Positions 1 through 8,487 of a DNA stretch of 23,003 bases are shown here, piece by piece (position 1 is the first letter of the stretch; each line of letters opens with the position of its first letter). The DNA is from Desulfuromonadaceae bacterium. Its GTDB lineage: Bacteria > Desulfobacterota > Desulfuromonadia > Desulfuromonadales > SZUA-540. The position numbers were made by a program, and so were the translations under genes. Below the pieces are notes generated by a model, which saw only the letters and a list, made by a program, of their open reading frames with translations, did not search any database and was not told the origin of the DNA. The stretch covers positions 1 through 23,003 of the forward strand of contig QKGY01000015.1 in NCBI GenBank assembly GCA_003250235.1, in the 5' to 3' direction.

Positions 1-266
1 ATCCGGTAGCGTCCCTCGGGAGTGCGCATGTCGCCTTCACGGACTTTGGCACCGAGCGGTTTCCTCCCCAGGGCGATCCGATAGCTCTTGAGCTTCTGGC
101 CATCGCAGTAAAGGGTCAGCAGATGCTCCGACTTTTCGATAAGGATCGTGTCGGCACGAAGTCCAGGGGGCAACGCAAGATGCCCCTGCATGGCCCTGGT
201 CCCTGCGGGCGAGAAAAGCAGCAGAACGATCGTTGTGAGGATTGCGCAAAACAGGGGACGACGCAT
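1..266 (-). CDS. L,D-transpeptidase (YkuD/ErfK family), 5' part only
   Basis: This is the N-terminal 88 codons of a gene that leaves the window at its left edge. The start at 266 (MRRPLFCAIL...) has an SD-like GGGAG about 12 bases upstream. Residues 1-26 form a signal peptide with an arginine-containing n-region and a hydrophobic core (LTTIVLLLFSP). The mature part contains ADTILIEKSEHLLTLY, then YRIALGRKPLGAK and GDMRTPEGRY. These match the opening strands of the YkuD domain, whose members cross-link peptidoglycan or attach lipoproteins to it in the periplasm. The catalytic HxxG...SxGC motif would lie outside the window, so activity cannot be judged. It follows the YbaK-type gene on the same strand by 123 bp, with no clear promoter between them. 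Confidence 0.85.
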   Translation of the reverse strand, partial: MRRPLFCAILTTIVLLLFSPAGTRAMQGHLALPPGLRADTILIEKSEHLLTLYCDGQKLKSYRIALGRKPLGAKVREGDMRTPEGRYR

Positions 267-389
267 CGACAAGAAACTCCCAGACTCTCTGAAAAGTCTC
301 CCCAAAGGCCCCGTCGGCATTTTGGCCTTAGGATCCAGCCGGAGAGAGCTGCCCAGAGTTTTTGCAATTACAATGCCCGCTCCCCAGCT

Positions 390-863
390 CTACCCCTCGA
401 TCGGATCGCAAACCTCTGCCAGACGGCCTCCGGTGATTTCCTGTAACTGGTTCAACGTCACCGGCACGGCCGAGTGATCATTGCCAGCTGCCGCATAGAC
501 CCGGTCAAAACGCGCCATGGAGGGGTCCAGCAGAAGTGGAAGTTCCGGGGAGAGCAGAAAGGGGCAGACGCCACCGGGGGCGTACCCGGTGTGGCGGATT
601 ACTTCTTCGGCGGCTGGCAGACGCACTTTGCCCGAAAAACCGGTGGCCTGCTTGAGCTTAGAACTCTTGACCCGCTGATCCCCGCAGGTCACCACCAGAA
701 CCGGGCGATCCCCGACCAGGAACAGAACGCTCTTGGCAATCTGTGCCGGCCGGCAACCAACGGCGGCGGCAGCCGTTTCGCAGGTCGGCGTGTGCGCTTC
801 AAATTCAAGAACATCGATCTCACGCTCTGCGAGATAGGATTTCACGTCATCGATCGTCGGCAT
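390..863 (-). CDS. YbaK/EbsC-type aminoacyl-tRNA deacylase
   Basis: This 157-aa protein spans the whole YbaK/ProX trans-editing domain. Members hydrolyse mischarged aminoacyl-tRNA, typically Ala- or Cys-tRNA(Pro), in the cytoplasm. The hallmark segment QIAKSVLFLVGDRP (residues 41-54) carries the lysine, K44, that is essential in characterised homologues. GYAPGGVCPF (93-102) is the second signature, followed by the usual AAAGN...VPVT strand. The start at 863 is supported by GAGGAG five bases upstream. The exact tRNA specificity cannot be read from the sequence. The gene lies 118 bp downstream of rlmKL, separated from it by a probable terminator. Confidence 0.9.
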   Translation of the reverse strand: MPTIDDVKSYLAEREIDVLEFEAHTPTCETAAAAVGCRPAQIAKSVLFLVGDRPVLVVTCGDQRVKSSKLKQATGFSGKVRLPAAEEVIRHTGYAPGGVCPFLLSPELPLLLDPSMARFDRVYAAAGNDHSAVPVTLNQLQEITGGRLAEVCDPIEG

Positions 864-902
864 TTTTTCTCCTCTATCCCCCCACTCCGGACATGCCCCC
901 GC

Positions 903-947
903 AAAAAGCTGCCGAGCCCCGTCAACCGGGGCTCAGGCCTTCAGGCA
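903..947 (-). terminator. Intrinsic terminator after rlmKL
   Basis: On the minus strand an outer stem CTGCC/GGCAG encloses an inner 8-bp stem GAGCCCCG/CGGGGCTC with a 5-nt loop. An unpaired nine-base stretch sits on the left side. The outer arm is followed directly by CTTTTT. It lies 35 bp after the rlmKL stop. Confidence 0.65.
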
Positions 948-981
948 GACGGTGGTCGATACAGAAACAGGGGATCGGTTT

Positions 982-3135
982 TTATCGCTTTTGAATCTTC
1001 CAGCAGTTATGGATACGCGGGTTGCGTTCGAAGTCGCGCGGCAGGGTTTTCGCCGTGATGTCCTCGATCCGCAGTTCGGACAACGCTTCCTGATCCATCT
1101 TGAAGCGCCTGTTGTTGTTTGAAAAAATCAGCACCCCGCCCGGTTGCAGCAATTTGGCCGTTTCGCGCAGCAAGCGAACATGGTCGCGCTGTATATCGAA
1201 GCTTCCAGTCATGGACTTGGAGTTGGAAAAAGTCGGCGGATCCAGAAAAATGAGATCGAACCGCTGCCGACAGCGCTCCAGCCACTTGAGGCAGTCCTCC
1301 TGAAGATACGTGTGCTGCGGCCCGGTAAAACCGTTGGCGGCCATGTTTTTACGTGCCCACTCCAGGTAGGTTCGCGACATGTCCACGGTGGTGGTCGATG
1401 CCGCTCCGCCTTTGGCGGCGTACACCGTCGCCGAACCGGTATAGGCAAAGAGGTTGAGGAAATGCCGTCCGCGGGCCAACTCAGCGATCATCTGCCGGGT
1501 CAGGCGGTGGTCCAGAAAAAGCCCGGTATCCAGATAGTCGGTCAGATTGACCAGGAAGCTGCAGCCCCCCTCGCCGACCTTGATCTGCTCTTGCCGCTGC
1601 CCCAACTTCTCGTACTGGCCGCTCCCCTTCTGCTTCTGCCGTATCTTGTACACCACGTTTGAGACCGGCACCTGCAGGACATCGGGGAGGACACTGCGAA
1701 TCTCCCGCAAACGGATACCCGCCTGTCGGGCATCGACGGAGGCCGGAGGGGCGTATTCCTGCACATGCACCCAATCGCCGTACACATCGACGGCAACGGC
1801 ATATTCGGGCATGTCGGCATCGTAAAGGCGGTAGCAGAAGATCCCGTTCTGCTTCGCCCAGCGCCCCAGGGTGCGCAGATTCTTGCGAATCCGGTTGGCG
1901 AACATCTCGGCGCCGGGGGTTTTGGAGGCACTGAGGGACTCCTCGGAAAGCGACGCGCCGAAAAACCAGTGGGGCTCGATTTCGAAATGCAGCAACTGGC
2001 AGGGCAGAGCGCCATTGAACAGGCTGTTCTTGCGCCGGGCCCTCAGCCCCATGTTTTTGGCCAGCTCAGGATTGCCGGTAAAAACGGCGGCCTTCCATCC
2101 TGAAAAACCGATTTTGAGGCGCTCTCCCAGTTGGGCATAAAGGGTCCGAAGCTGGTTGACTTCACCCAGGCGCTCTCCGTATGGAGGATTGGTGATCAGC
2201 AATCCGGTCCCGGTCGTCACCGAAGGCGGTAACTCCAGCGCTGCCAGGTCCCTTTTTTCAAAGAAGACGACGGGCTCGAGGCCGGCCCTCCGGGCATTTG
2301 CCTGAGCGGCCCTGACGGCGGTGCCATCCGCATCGAACCCGAACAGGGGGGGAAGATGAGACACCCCCGCCCGGCGGCGACCTTCGGCCTCGTCGAGCAG
2401 ATTCTGCCACAACGCGGCATTGTGCCCTTTCCAGCCGAGGAATCCGAAATAGGTGCGGGTGAGTCCCGGCGCGATATCCCCGGCCATCAGCGCCGCTTCA
2501 ATGGGGAGAGTTCCCGATCCGCACATCGGGTCGATCAGCGCACCCCCCTCGGCGGCAATCGCCGGCCAGCCGGCACGCAGCAGAACGGCAGCGGCCAGGT
2601 TCTCCTTCATGGGGGCCAGGACCTGCTCCTCCCGATAGCCGCGGCGGTGCAGGCTCTCGCCGGAAAGATCGAGGCTGAGCGTCACCTGGTCGCGCTGGCT
2701 GTGTACGTGAACCCGTATCGATGGCCGTTCAAGATCCACCGACGGACGCTCTTCCCGAAGATCCCGGAGCTGATCGACGATGGCGTCCTTCACCTTGAGG
2801 GCGGCATACTGGCTGTGCGGTAACGGCGACTGGAGGCAGGTGGCGTCCACGGCCAGCGTCCCCCCCTCGGCCAGGTGCTCGCGCCAGTCGAGGATCTGCA
2901 CGCCGCTGTATAGCGCTTCGTAGCTCTCCGCCTGGAAACTGACAAGGGTCAGCAGGATGCGGCTGGCCAGGCGGGACCACAGGCAGGCCCGGTATCCGGT
3001 CTCCATGGAGCCGGTAAAACCTACTCCGGCGCGGGTTTCCCGTACATCCTGGGCCCCCAGCTCCCGAAGCTCGTCGGCAAGAAGCGCCTCCAGCCCTTTG
3101 GGGGCGGTGGCAAAAAAGTGATATGAGACAGACAT
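982..3135 (-). CDS. rlmL: Bifunctional 23S rRNA methyltransferase RlmKL
   Basis: This 717-aa protein is close to the roughly 700 residues of E. coli RlmKL, which makes m2G2445 and m7G2069 in 23S rRNA using SAM. An N-terminal THUMP-type RNA-binding region (about 45-155) is followed by a first Rossmann methyltransferase. That first domain has DPMCGSGT (202-209) for SAM binding and the catalytic NPPYGERLG (316-324), typical of N2-guanine methyltransferases. The second methyltransferase contains LDTGLFLDHR (535-544), NLFAYTGSAT (561-570) and LDPPTFSNS (631-639), the RlmK signatures. The start at 3135 has AGGAAAGGG upstream that overlaps the end of the PHP gene, and the two genes are only 11 bp apart, so they are probably co-transcribed. 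Both catalytic motifs are intact. Confidence 0.95.
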   Translation of the reverse strand: MSVSYHFFATAPKGLEALLADELRELGAQDVRETRAGVGFTGSMETGYRACLWSRLASRILLTLVSFQAESYEALYSGVQILDWREHLAEGGTLAVDATCLQSPLPHSQYAALKVKDAIVDQLRDLREERPSVDLERPSIRVHVHSQRDQVTLSLDLSGESLHRRGYREEQVLAPMKENLAAAVLLRAGWPAIAAEGGALIDPMCGSGTLPIEAALMAGDIAPGLTRTYFGFLGWKGHNAALWQNLLDEAEGRRRAGVSHLPPLFGFDADGTAVRAAQANARRAGLEPVVFFEKRDLAALELPPSVTTGTGLLITNPPYGERLGEVNQLRTLYAQLGERLKIGFSGWKAAVFTGNPELAKNMGLRARRKNSLFNGALPCQLLHFEIEPHWFFGASLSEESLSASKTPGAEMFANRIRKNLRTLGRWAKQNGIFCYRLYDADMPEYAVAVDVYGDWVHVQEYAPPASVDARQAGIRLREIRSVLPDVLQVPVSNVVYKIRQKQKGSGQYEKLGQRQEQIKVGEGGCSFLVNLTDYLDTGLFLDHRLTRQMIAELARGRHFLNLFAYTGSATVYAAKGGAASTTTVDMSRTYLEWARKNMAANGFTGPQHTYLQEDCLKWLERCRQRFDLIFLDPPTFSNSKSMTGSFDIQRDHVRLLRETAKLLQPGGVLIFSNNNRRFKMDQEALSELRIEDITAKTLPRDFERNPRIHNCWKIQKR

Positions 3136-3146
3136 GGGTCCCTTTC

Positions 3147-4022
3147 CTAGCCCTCGGCATCGGAGCGCCGCTGCAGCACCTGGCGGATCTCCTCGACGCA
3201 GCTGTAGGGGATTTTGAGTTGACCGCGGCCGATGCCGATACCGATGTTCCCCTTGTCGGGGCCATGGAAATCGGAGCCCCCCGTGACGATCAGTCCCCGC
3301 CGCCGGGCCTGGGTGATATACCAGTCGATCTCATCGAGGTTCGATCCGGAGTTATAGGCCTCGATGCCATCCAGCCCCAGCGCGGCAAAGGTTTCGAGAA
3401 GGCGGAGGAACACCTCCCGGTCGGTGGTGATGAAGGGGGGATGAGCCAGCACCGTCACGCCCCCCGCCTTGCGGATCAGGGCCATGGCATCGGAGATGGG
3501 GAAATAGCGTTTATCCACGTTGCAAGGGATCAGATAGCGCTGAAAGGCGTCTTCCGTCCCGCGCACGTACCCCTTCTCCTGAAGGGCCATGGCGATATGC
3601 GGCCGCCCGAGGGTACCGCCCGCTTTGGCCGCAACCGTTGCGAAATCCAGGGGGGCACGCCCTTCCGAAACCAGCTTGTCGTTGACCCGCTCCACGATCA
3701 TCTCGTTGCGCCGGGCTCTGAAGTCCCTGAACGACGCCAGGGCTTCGACCAGCTCGGGGCAATGATGATCAAACCCGTAACCGAGCAGGTGAATGTCGCT
3801 ATACCCCTCCCAGACAACCGACAGCTCGACCCCGGAGAGCACCTCGACCGACAGTTCGCCCCCGGCCTCTATGGCCGCGTCGATTCCGTCTATATTGTCG
3901 TGGTCGGCCAGAGCGATGGCGGCAAGCCCGGCTCTGGCCGCACGGCGCACGACTTCCCTGGGCTCATAGAGCCCGTCGGAACAGGTTGAGTGAAGGTGCA
4001 GATCCACCAGTTTCTGGGTCAT
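3147..4022 (-). CDS. PHP-domain phosphoesterase (RNase AM/TrpH-like)
   Basis: This 291-aa protein of the PHP superfamily uses histidines and acids to bind a multinuclear metal centre. Visible metal-binding segments are DLHLHSTCSDG (7-17), ADHDNIDG (39-46), the glutamate in SGVELS (about 63-68), AHPPF near residue 195 and GGSDFHG near residue 260. Length and motif order fit the family that includes RNase AM (YciV/Rnm, a 5'-3' exonuclease that trims rRNA 5' ends) and 3',5'-nucleotide bisphosphate phosphatases. The neighbouring rRNA methyltransferase and the RNA-binding Tex protein fit an RNA role, but that is inference. The SD (GGGA) is weak. tex ends 36 bp upstream, consistent with an operon. 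Confidence 0.88.
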   Translation of the reverse strand: MTQKLVDLHLHSTCSDGLYEPREVVRRAARAGLAAIALADHDNIDGIDAAIEAGGELSVEVLSGVELSVVWEGYSDIHLLGYGFDHHCPELVEALASFRDFRARRNEMIVERVNDKLVSEGRAPLDFATVAAKAGGTLGRPHIAMALQEKGYVRGTEDAFQRYLIPCNVDKRYFPISDAMALIRKAGGVTVLAHPPFITTDREVFLRLLETFAALGLDGIEAYNSGSNLDEIDWYITQARRRGLIVTGGSDFHGPDKGNIGIGIGRGQLKIPYSCVEEIRQVLQRRSDAEG

Positions 4023-4058
4023 CGGTTCATTCCCGTCCGCTGTTTTTCCCTGAGCATA

Positions 4059-6332
4059 TCATTTTTTCACGCGAAAGCCGGCTTTTTCCCAGGCCCCGAC
4101 ATCGTCCCGGACGGGCTTTTTCTCCCGCGGCTTCTCCTGGCGGGGTCTGGCGGCACCGCCCCCCTCGGGCAGGGCCTCCTTGATGGAGAGACTGATCCGG
4201 CGCCTCGGCACGTCCACGGAAAGAACCTTCACCTTGACGATCTCCCCGACCTTGATCACCTCGTTCGGATCTTTGACAAAACGGTCGGCGAGGTGGCTGA
4301 CGTGCACCAGGCCGTCCTGATGGACACCGATGTCGACAAAAGCCCCGAAAGCCGCCACGTTGGTCACCGTTCCCTGCAGAAGCATCCCCTCTTTCAGGTC
4401 GCCGATCTCGGTGACATCCTCGCGGAAAGCCACCGCCTGGAAGCTGTCGCGCGGATCCCGTCCCGGTTTTTTCAGTTCGGCGACGATGTCGCGCAGGGTC
4501 GGCAGCCCCACGTCGCCCTGGACATAACGCTTCAGATCGATCTTTGCTATCAGCTCGTCGTTGGCGGCGAGCTTGTCCACCGAGACGCCGAGATCGGAGG
4601 CCATCTTCTCTACCAGCACGTAGTTCTCGGGATGAACCGCCGTGTTGTCGAGCGGATTCGTCCCCTGACGGATGCGTAAAAAGCCGGCGGCCTGTTCAAA
4701 AGCTTTCTCGCCGAAACGCGGTACCTTGAGCAGGGCGCGGCGGGTGGCGAAAGCGCCATGCTCGTCCCGGTAACGGACAATCGCCCGGGCGAGCGACTCC
4801 CCGATGCCCGAAACGTAAGACAGCAGGGCCCAGGACGCCGTCTGCAGGTCGACGCCGACATAGTTGACGCAGCTCTCCACCACGGCATCCAGCGCCTTCT
4901 TCAACGCCGCCTGGTTGACGTCGTGCTGGTATTGCCCGACACCGATGCTCTTGGGATCGATCTTCACCAGTTCGGCCAGCGGGTCCTGGAGACGCCGGGC
5001 GATACTGATCGCCCCTCTGACGGTCAGGTCGAGATCGGGGAACTCTTCGCGTGCGATATCGGAGGCGGAGTAGACGCTGGCCCCCGCCTCGTTGACGATG
5101 ACCACGGGCAGCTTCAGGCCCGCCTCTCGAAGGGTCTCGCGGACAAACAGGTCCATCTCGCGGCTGGCGGTCCCGTTGCCGATTGCGATCATCTCAATGG
5201 CGTGGGTTTTCAGAAGCCGGAGCAGGTCGGCTTTGGCCGGAGCCACCTTGCCGGCGCCGGTGTGGGGATAGATGGTGACGTTTTCCAGGTAGCGGCCCGT
5301 CTCGTCCACCACGGCCAGCTTCGACCCGGTGCGCAGGCCGGGGTCGACGCCGAGAACCTTCAGGCTTCCGGCCGGAGGCAGCAACAACAGGTTTTTGAGG
5401 TTGTCGGCGAAAACCTGGATGGCGGCCTCATCAGCCGCCTTCTTGGCCTCGAGGCGAAGCTCCACCTCGATGGAAGGAGCGAGCAGACGACGATAGGCAT
5501 CGACGGCCACCCCCTGCAGAAAATTGACATACGGATTCTGGCCGGCAATCAGCTTGACCTGAACCCCTTTGAGGATTTCTTCTTCCGGAGCCATCAGCGA
5601 AAGCCGCAGGACCTCCTCCTTCTCCCCACGACGCATGGCCAGCATGCGATGGGAAGGGATCAGCCGCAGGGGCTCCTGGTACTCGTAGTACATCTCGAAC
5701 TTGGTAACGGCCCCCACCTTCTCGGGAGCGACCTTGGAGACGAAAATCCCCTGATCCCAGGATAAACGCCGCACCAGAGCCCGCACATCCGCATCCTCGG
5801 AGAGGCGCTCGGCCAGAATATGGCCGGCCCCCTCCAGGGCCGCGGCGGCATCGGGAACATCCTTCTGCGGATCGACGAAGTTCTGGGCGATTTCTTCCAG
5901 GGAGCCCCCGCCGGGTTGCTGGGCGGCGATCACATCGGCCAGGGGCTCAAGCCCCCGCTCCCGGGCAATGGTTGCCTTGGTCCGACGCTTGGGCTTGTAA
6001 GGCAGGTAGAGGTCCTCGAGCTCGTTTTTCTGCCGGCAGTTCTCGATGCGCCCCTTGAGCGCGTCCGTCAGCTTGCCCTGCTCGGCAATGGTGGAGAGAA
6101 CGGTGGTCTTGCGCTCTTCGAGTTCCTTGAAATAAGCATAGCGCTCCTCGAGGGTGCGAACCTGCACCTCGTCGAGTTCGCCGGTGCGTTCCTTACGATA
6201 GCGGGCAATGAAAGGGACGGTGGCTCCTTCATCCAGCAGTTCGAGGGTATTTCTGATCTGGGCGGAGCCCAGGGCCGTCTCGTCGATCAGAGCGGCCAGT
6301 ATGCGTGCACGTTGTTCTTCGGGCAATGCCAT
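4059..6332 (-). CDS. tex: Tex family RNA-binding transcription accessory protein
   Basis: This 757-aa protein is close to the usual Tex length of about 770-785. The helical N-terminus (MALPEEQRARI) is followed by the conserved VPFIARYRKERTGELDE block. A YqgF/RNase H-like fold (VLGVDPGLRTG, then AIGNGTASREMD) precedes a helix-hairpin-helix region (SYVSGIGESLARAIVRYR). A C-terminal S1 domain (GMLLQGTVTNVAAFGAFVDIG, about residues 645-715) and a basic tail complete it. Tex binds single-stranded nucleic acid and associates with transcription complexes. An upstream in-frame start at 6434 would add 34 residues unlike the family. The start at 6332 has AAGGA at proper spacing and is preferred. The gene is divergent from the ABC ATPase pair. 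Confidence 0.94.
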   Translation of the reverse strand: MALPEEQRARILAALIDETALGSAQIRNTLELLDEGATVPFIARYRKERTGELDEVQVRTLEERYAYFKELEERKTTVLSTIAEQGKLTDALKGRIENCRQKNELEDLYLPYKPKRRTKATIARERGLEPLADVIAAQQPGGGSLEEIAQNFVDPQKDVPDAAAALEGAGHILAERLSEDADVRALVRRLSWDQGIFVSKVAPEKVGAVTKFEMYYEYQEPLRLIPSHRMLAMRRGEKEEVLRLSLMAPEEEILKGVQVKLIAGQNPYVNFLQGVAVDAYRRLLAPSIEVELRLEAKKAADEAAIQVFADNLKNLLLLPPAGSLKVLGVDPGLRTGSKLAVVDETGRYLENVTIYPHTGAGKVAPAKADLLRLLKTHAIEMIAIGNGTASREMDLFVRETLREAGLKLPVVIVNEAGASVYSASDIAREEFPDLDLTVRGAISIARRLQDPLAELVKIDPKSIGVGQYQHDVNQAALKKALDAVVESCVNYVGVDLQTASWALLSYVSGIGESLARAIVRYRDEHGAFATRRALLKVPRFGEKAFEQAAGFLRIRQGTNPLDNTAVHPENYVLVEKMASDLGVSVDKLAANDELIAKIDLKRYVQGDVGLPTLRDIVAELKKPGRDPRDSFQAVAFREDVTEIGDLKEGMLLQGTVTNVAAFGAFVDIGVHQDGLVHVSHLADRFVKDPNEVIKVGEIVKVKVLSVDVPRRRISLSIKEALPEGGGAARPRQEKPREKKPVRDDVGAWEKAGFRVKK

Positions 6333-6372
6333 AAATTCGTTCCTTATCGTCGGGGTTGTGAGAAGGACGGGG

Positions 6373-6401
6373 ATTCTAGCACGGCTGTGCCGCAAATTGA
6401 A
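6373..6401 (-). promoter_or_regulatory. Probable sigma-70 promoter of tex
   Basis: On the minus strand TAGAAT (6373-6378, five of six matches to the -10 consensus) lies 17 bp from a weak -35, TTCAAT (6396-6401). It places the transcription start about 35 bases before the tex start codon. This comes from consensus matching only. Confidence 0.45.
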
Positions 6402-6420
6402 GTATTGAGTCGCCCTCTCG

Positions 6421-6432
6421 GTGCGTACGCAC
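6421..6432. promoter_or_regulatory. Perfect 12-bp palindrome in divergent promoter region
   Basis: GTGCGTACGCAC is a perfect dyad between the divergent tex and ABC ATPase genes. It ends five bases before the predicted -35 of the ATPase promoter. The position suits an operator that could affect both promoters, but no regulator is identified. Confidence 0.35.
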
Positions 6433-6437
6433 ATTTC

Positions 6438-6466
6438 TTGACCGTCCGAGAAATTATGTGTAGATT
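6438..6466 (+). promoter_or_regulatory. Probable sigma-70 promoter of the ABC ATPase pair
   Basis: TTGACC (6438-6443) and TAGATT (6461-6466) are separated by 17 bp. They predict a start near 6473 and a short leader of about 23 bases before the ATG at 6496. Confidence 0.55.
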
Positions 6467-6495
6467 GATGCCTGTTTCGCTACCCCGAGGTCCCT

Positions 6496-7455
6496 ATGCC
6501 GCCGCTGCTGGAAGTCCGCAACCTGATGACGTATTTCTTCACCCGAGCCGCCCTGGTCAAGGCGGTGCGCGGGCTGGAGTTTTCCGTGGATACCGGCGAG
6601 ACCCTGGCTCTTGTGGGAGAGTCGGGCTGCGGCAAATCGATGACCGCCCTGTCGCTGCTGCGCCTGGTTCCCGAACCGGGCCGCATCGTCGAAGGGGAGA
6701 TCCTGTTCGAGGGGCAGGATCTGCGCCGGCTCCCTCCCGAGGAGATGCGGCGCATCCGCGGCAACCAGATCGCCATGATCTTCCAGGAGCCGATGACCTC
6801 GCTCAATCCCGTCTTCCGTATCGGCGAGCAGATCGGCGAAGTCCTGCGCCTGCACAAAGGGCTCGACCGGGGTGAGGCGCTCGGCGCCGCCATCGATCTG
6901 CTGGATCAGGTCGGTATCCCCTCGGCGCGACAAAGAATCCATGAATATCCCCATCAGCTCTCGGGTGGGATGCGCCAGCGCGTTGTCATCGCCATGGCCC
7001 TGGCCTGCGACCCCAAGCTCCTCATCGCCGACGAACCGACCACCGCGCTCGACGTCACCATCCAGGCCCAGATCATGGCTCTTCTCGATACCCTCAAACG
7101 CGATCGCGGCATGGGAACCCTTCTTATCACCCATGACCTCGGAGTAGTGGCCGAGTCCGCCGACAAAGTGGCAATCATGAATTCGGGGCTGATCATGGAA
7201 TACGCCCCCGTCGGCGTGGTGTTCGACCGCCCCCGCCACCCCTACACCCAGGGACTACTCGCCTGTATCCCGCGCCTCGGGCACAAAAAGGCCCGGCTCG
7301 AGTCCATCGCCAGCCGGGTTCCGGTCGGCGTCGACCTTCCCCCGGGCAGCACATTCCTCGACCGCTGTCCCGAGCCCTTCGCCCCGCAACGCGGAAAGCT
7401 TCCGCCGTTGAGAGAAATTGAACCCGGCCATTTCGTGCGCTGCTGGAGCTGTTGA
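6496..7455 (+). CDS. Oligopeptide/dipeptide ABC transporter ATPase, OppD/DppD type
   Basis: This 319-aa cytoplasmic ATPase would power peptide (or nickel/opine-type) uptake as one half of a heterodimer with the next gene product. It shows Walker A GESGCGKS (41-48), Q-loop FQEPMTSLNP (96-105), signature LSGGMRQRV (155-163), Walker B LLIADEPTTALD (175-186) and an H-loop in LLITHDLGVV. The C-terminal oligopeptide-transporter extension contains the RPRHPYTQGLL block. The cysteine motif of that extension is degraded: the usual GCxFxxRCP reads GSTFLDRCP and the third cysteine is missing, while the last (RCW) is kept. GAGG lies five bases before the ATG. One base separates its stop from the next start. 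No permease or binding-protein gene lies nearby. Confidence 0.92.
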   Translation: MPPLLEVRNLMTYFFTRAALVKAVRGLEFSVDTGETLALVGESGCGKSMTALSLLRLVPEPGRIVEGEILFEGQDLRRLPPEEMRRIRGNQIAMIFQEPMTSLNPVFRIGEQIGEVLRLHKGLDRGEALGAAIDLLDQVGIPSARQRIHEYPHQLSGGMRQRVVIAMALACDPKLLIADEPTTALDVTIQAQIMALLDTLKRDRGMGTLLITHDLGVVAESADKVAIMNSGLIMEYAPVGVVFDRPRHPYTQGLLACIPRLGHKKARLESIASRVPVGVDLPPGSTFLDRCPEPFAPQRGKLPPLREIEPGHFVRCWSC

Positions 7456-7456
7456 C

Positions 7457-8458
7457 ATGGAACCGCTGCTGGAAGTCCGCAATCTCCGCAAATCCTTCTC
7501 CGTTTCAAGCGGCCCACTGGGAAGCAAGCGCCACAGCCTGAAAGCTGTCGACGGCGTCTCTTTTTCCCTGGCGCCGGGAGAAACCCTCGGGCTGGTCGGC
7601 GAATCGGGCTCCGGCAAATCCACCGCAGGGAAACTGATCCTGCGTCTTCTCGATGCGGATGAGGGACAGGTCTTGTTTCAGGGAGAGGACATTCTGAAAC
7701 GCTCCCGTAAAGAGATGCGTCCCTTGCGACGGCAGATGCAGATGATCTTTCAGGACCCCTATTCTTCGCTCAATCCGCGGATGCGCATTGGCGAAATCCT
7801 CGGCGAACCGCTCAAGCTCCACGGGCTGGCCAAGGGAAACGCCGTCAGTGATGAGGTCATGCGCCTGCTCGCGACGGTCGGGCTTGCCGAAGAACATTAC
7901 TACCGCTACCCGCACGAGTTCTCCGGCGGCCAACGCCAGCGTATCGGCATCGCCCGCGCGCTCGCGGTGCGCCCCAGCCTCATCGTGGCCGACGAGCCCG
8001 TCTCTGCTCTGGATCTCTCCATACAGGCCCAGGTTATCAACCTGCTGCAGGATGTTCAGAAGGAGTTCGGTCTGACCTACCTGTTCATCGCCCACGATCT
8101 CTCGGTCATCGAGCACATCAGCGACCGTGTGGCGGTCATGTACCTGGGGCGTATCGTGGAACTGGCCTCAGCCGAGGCGCTGTATAAAAATCCCCGCCAC
8201 CCTTATACCGAAGCACTGCTCAACGCCGTTCCCATCCCCGACCCGGCGCTCAGGGGAGAGCGCTACCTGATGCAAGGGGAAATCCCTTCGGCTCTCAATC
8301 CCCCATCGGGCTGTCCGTTCCATCCGCGGTGCCCCTACGCCCAGGCGCTCTGCAGCACCACCCCGCCACCGCTTGCCGATCAGGGGCACGGACATCTGGC
8401 CAGCTGTCATTTCAGCGGCGATGTCGGCCGTCACAGACGCCCCGTCCCGGGCCCCTGA
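7457..8458 (+). CDS. Oligopeptide/dipeptide ABC transporter ATPase, OppF/DppF type
   Basis: This 333-aa partner of the preceding ATPase has Walker A GESGSGKS (48-55), Q-loop FQDPYSSLNPR (98-108), signature FSGGQRQRI (155-163), Walker B LIVADEPVSALD (175-186) and an H-loop in LFIAHDLSVI. The C-terminal extension keeps the full four-cysteine pattern (GCPFHPRCPYAQALC, then ASCHF) that is known or suspected to bind a [4Fe-4S] cluster in this family. An upstream in-frame ATG at 7418 exists, but it overlaps the first gene and lacks an SD. The ATG at 7457 has GGAG eight bases upstream and begins MEPLLEVRNL, parallel to the first gene's MPPLLEVRNL, so it is preferred. Substrate cannot be told from ATPases alone. 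Confidence 0.92.
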   Translation: MEPLLEVRNLRKSFSVSSGPLGSKRHSLKAVDGVSFSLAPGETLGLVGESGSGKSTAGKLILRLLDADEGQVLFQGEDILKRSRKEMRPLRRQMQMIFQDPYSSLNPRMRIGEILGEPLKLHGLAKGNAVSDEVMRLLATVGLAEEHYYRYPHEFSGGQRQRIGIARALAVRPSLIVADEPVSALDLSIQAQVINLLQDVQKEFGLTYLFIAHDLSVIEHISDRVAVMYLGRIVELASAEALYKNPRHPYTEALLNAVPIPDPALRGERYLMQGEIPSALNPPSGCPFHPRCPYAQALCSTTPPPLADQGHGHLASCHFSGDVGRHRRPVPGP

Positions 8459-8487
8459 AACGTATACCGCATCCCCCTAAATTTCCG

